This document shows positions 53,484 through 55,142 of a stretch of DNA of 55,142 nucleotides, in pieces. Position 1 is the first letter of the stretch, and each line of letters starts with the position of its first letter. The stretch covers positions 1 to 55,142 of the forward strand of contig JAKSMO010000008.1 of assembly GCA_024400545.1 (NCBI GenBank), written 5' to 3'. The position numbers and the translations under genes are program-made. Origin of the DNA: Bacteroidales bacterium. Lineage in GTDB: Bacteria > Bacteroidota > Bacteroidia > Bacteroidales > P3. A model generated the notes under the pieces. The model worked only from the letters and a program-made list of their open reading frames with translations. It was not told where the DNA came from and did no database searches.

Positions 53484-55094
53484 ATGACCCGACAATTTCT
53501 TTTGGCATCACTTATCTTCTTGTCGCTCTTTGCCTCATGCACCATCCCCGACAATAGCGACAAACAGATATTTCGATACAACGAGTCTGCCGGCATCTCC
53601 ACCCTCGACCCCGCATTTGCCAAAGACCAAGCCATCATCTGGGGGTGCAGCCAGATTTACAACGGACTCATCCGCCTCGACGAACATCTTCAACCCCAAC
53701 CCTGTATTGCCAAGCGGTGGATCATTTCGCCCGACGGAAAGACCTATACCTTCATCCTTCGCAACGATGTCGAGTTTCATCATTCCGAACTCTTTGGCAA
53801 TGCCGATTCCACCCGCATTGTCACGGCCTCCGACTTCCTCTATTCTTTCCAACGCATCCTCAATCCCGATTTAGCCTCTCCCGGTCGCTGGGTTTTCTCC
53901 GAAGTGGATCATTTCCTCGCCCCCAACGACACCACCTTTATCATCAATCTCGCCCACCCATTCAGTCCTTTCCTCAGCCTTTTGGGCATGGCCTATTGTT
54001 CCGTAGTTCCTCACGAGGTGGTTGAATATTATGGTCCCGACTTCCGTCAACATCCTTGCGGCACAGGCCCTTTCCAATTTCAGCTCTGGAAAGAGAATGT
54101 AAAACTTGTGCTGCGTCGCAATCCGCATTATTTCGAGTGCGACTCCCTGGGGCATCCCCTCCCCTACCTCGATGCTGTAGCCGTCACGTTTATCGTTGAC
54201 AAGCAAACCACCTTTCTTGAGTTCGTCAAGGGCAATCTCGACTTCATGAATTCTCTCGACGCATCCTACAAAGACGAGCTGCTCACGCGTACAGGCCAGC
54301 TGCGCCCCAAATACGCCAATAGCATTGTAATGGAGAGCACCCCCTTCCTCAACACCGAGTATTTAGGATTCCGTATGGAATCGCCAGCCTCACCCCTGCA
54401 CGATGTACGCATTCGCCTGGCCATCAACTACGGATTCGACCGCCAAAAGATGATGAAATATCTGCGCAATGGTATTGGCCAACCGGGCATTGGCGGCATG
54501 GTGCCTTGCGGCCTGCCCGGGTTTGATACCGTGGCCGGTTATGGCTACAACTATGATCCCGCTAGGGCGTTAGAACTACTGCAGCAAGCAGGCTATCCCC
54601 ATGGCAAAAACCTGCCCACCATCACTTTAGCCACCACTAGCAGCTATCTCGACCTCTGCAAATATATCCAGCAGCAGCTCAGTCTCATCGGCATCAATAT
54701 CAAAATAGATGTCAATCCCCCAGCCGCCTTGCGCGAACAAATAGCACAAGGCCGAAGCAGTTGGTTTCGTGGCAGCTGGATAGCCGACTATCCCGATGCC
54801 GAGAACTACCTCTCATTGTTTTACAGCCCCAACAGATGCCCCGATGGGGCCAACTACACTCGCTTCAGCAATGCCGAATACGACCGCCTTTACCGCCTAG
54901 CCAAGTCGCACCCCGACCCCATGTACCGCAACCAACTTTACCGACAACTCGACAGCCTCATTATGGCGCAGGCGCCTGTGGTAGTGCTGTATTACGACCA
55001 AGTGCTCCATTTCACCCACCCCAACATTCACGGACTCAAGACCAATGCCATGAATGCTCTGGATCTCAGAGAAGTGAAGGCAATGCTCCAGTGA
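53484..55094 (+). CDS. ABC transporter extracellular solute-binding lipoprotein, family 5 (peptide/nickel type)
   Basis: 536 residues; lipobox FASC (Cys19). SBP_bac_5 pattern: STLDPAFAKDQAIIWGCSQI, YNGLIRLDEHLQPQPCIAKR, WIISPDGKTYTFILRNDVEF, CGTGPFQFQLWKENVKLVLR, DVRIRLAINYGFDRQKMMKY, YNYDPARALELLQQAGYPHG, SWIADYPDAENYLSLFYSP. It should bind oligopeptides or a similar ligand outside the inner membrane. No permease or ATPase gene is seen in the remaining 48 bp; partners may lie beyond the edge or elsewhere. Starts 31 bp after the deaminase gene. Confidence 0.92.
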   Translation: MTRQFLLASLIFLSLFASCTIPDNSDKQIFRYNESAGISTLDPAFAKDQAIIWGCSQIYNGLIRLDEHLQPQPCIAKRWIISPDGKTYTFILRNDVEFHHSELFGNADSTRIVTASDFLYSFQRILNPDLASPGRWVFSEVDHFLAPNDTTFIINLAHPFSPFLSLLGMAYCSVVPHEVVEYYGPDFRQHPCGTGPFQFQLWKENVKLVLRRNPHYFECDSLGHPLPYLDAVAVTFIVDKQTTFLEFVKGNLDFMNSLDASYKDELLTRTGQLRPKYANSIVMESTPFLNTEYLGFRMESPASPLHDVRIRLAINYGFDRQKMMKYLRNGIGQPGIGGMVPCGLPGFDTVAGYGYNYDPARALELLQQAGYPHGKNLPTITLATTSSYLDLCKYIQQQLSLIGINIKIDVNPPAALREQIAQGRSSWFRGSWIADYPDAENYLSLFYSPNRCPDGANYTRFSNAEYDRLYRLAKSHPDPMYRNQLYRQLDSLIMAQAPVVVLYYDQVLHFTHPNIHGLKTNAMNALDLREVKAMLQ

Positions 55095-55103
55095 AGCATT
55101 GCC
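55079..55103 (+). terminator. Hairpin spanning the stop codon of the binding-lipoprotein gene
   Basis: GGCAATGCT (55079-55087) and AGCATTGCC (55095-55103) form a perfect 9-bp stem around a loop that contains most of the TGA stop. There is no T tract after it, so it is only a possible terminator or mRNA-protecting structure. A second small hairpin (ATCAACG 55121-55127 with CGTTGAT 55133-55139) lies at the window edge. Confidence 0.4.
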
Positions 55104-55142
55104 GATAGCGCAGCGGAGAAATCAACGCTTGCCGTTGATATG

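Overview
The window (roughly half G+C) reads as a chromosomal segment of a Bacteroidetes, most likely a member of the order Bacteroidales. The main evidence is the promoter grammar: the nine-base element TATCTTTGC, or close variants of the Bacteroidetes TAnnTTTG -7 box, lies just upstream of many genes. Leaders are AT-rich and lack Shine-Dalgarno motifs. Outer-membrane barrels, SP-II lipoproteins, a TonB-receptor-like protein and an ECF sigma/anti-sigma pair are plentiful. There is no rRNA, recognisable tRNA, CRISPR array or prophage, and genus cannot be read from the sequence.

Layout. 1-2.7 kb: 3' part of an AAA-ATPase/PD-(D/E)XK protein, then typA. 2.7-9.2 kb (minus): an operon of a 1052-aa periplasmic TPR protein, an outer-membrane barrel and folC. 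9.2-11.7 kb (minus): a thioredoxin-fold protein lacking its CxxC and a small lipoprotein, separated by a cluster of microsatellites. 11.8-15.6 kb (plus): pruA, a small barrel, and an S41 protease lipoprotein. 15.66-16.38 kb: an internally deleted IS4-type element with intact terminal repeats and a target duplication. 16.5-19.3 kb: a small unknown protein and a TonB-dependent receptor. 19.6-21.8 kb (minus): an orphan TroA-fold binding lipoprotein and gapA. 21.9-24.8 kb (plus): a 57-aa membrane ORF overlapping mtgA, xerD and a DUF445 gene. 24.9-28 kb (plus): an MsrA-fRMsr fusion, sufB and a SpoU methyltransferase. 28-30.4 kb (minus): ECF sigma factor, anti-sigma-like protein and an envelope barrel. 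30.6-38.7 kb (plus): HD phosphohydrolase, mpl, a membrane protein, a DUF2027/Smr protein, a short-form ispG, a divergent pgk-like gene and a UmuC-type polymerase. 38.8-41.9 kb (minus): gltS, a Cys-motif protein and an Omp85-type barrel. 42-48.4 kb (minus): a tight six-gene run pyrE, SUMF1-like, hpt, lipoprotein, AsmA-like, nitroreductase. 48.5-55.1 kb (plus): NUDIX, dprA, atpD-atpC, an MTA/SAH deaminase and an oligopeptide-type binding lipoprotein.

Functionally this is mostly housekeeping DNA: nucleotide salvage, glycolysis, isoprenoids, murein, Fe-S assembly, ATP synthase F1 and methionine repair. It is interleaved with envelope genes of unknown role.

The most notable items are: heptanucleotide tandem arrays (GTGATCA/GTGAATT class) that sit at gene 3' ends and twice contain the stop codon; the MsrA-fRMsr fusion; an IspG that looks like the Bacteroidetes long form with its central domain removed; a PGK homologue lacking one substrate-binding arginine; and the short membrane ORF overlapping mtgA.
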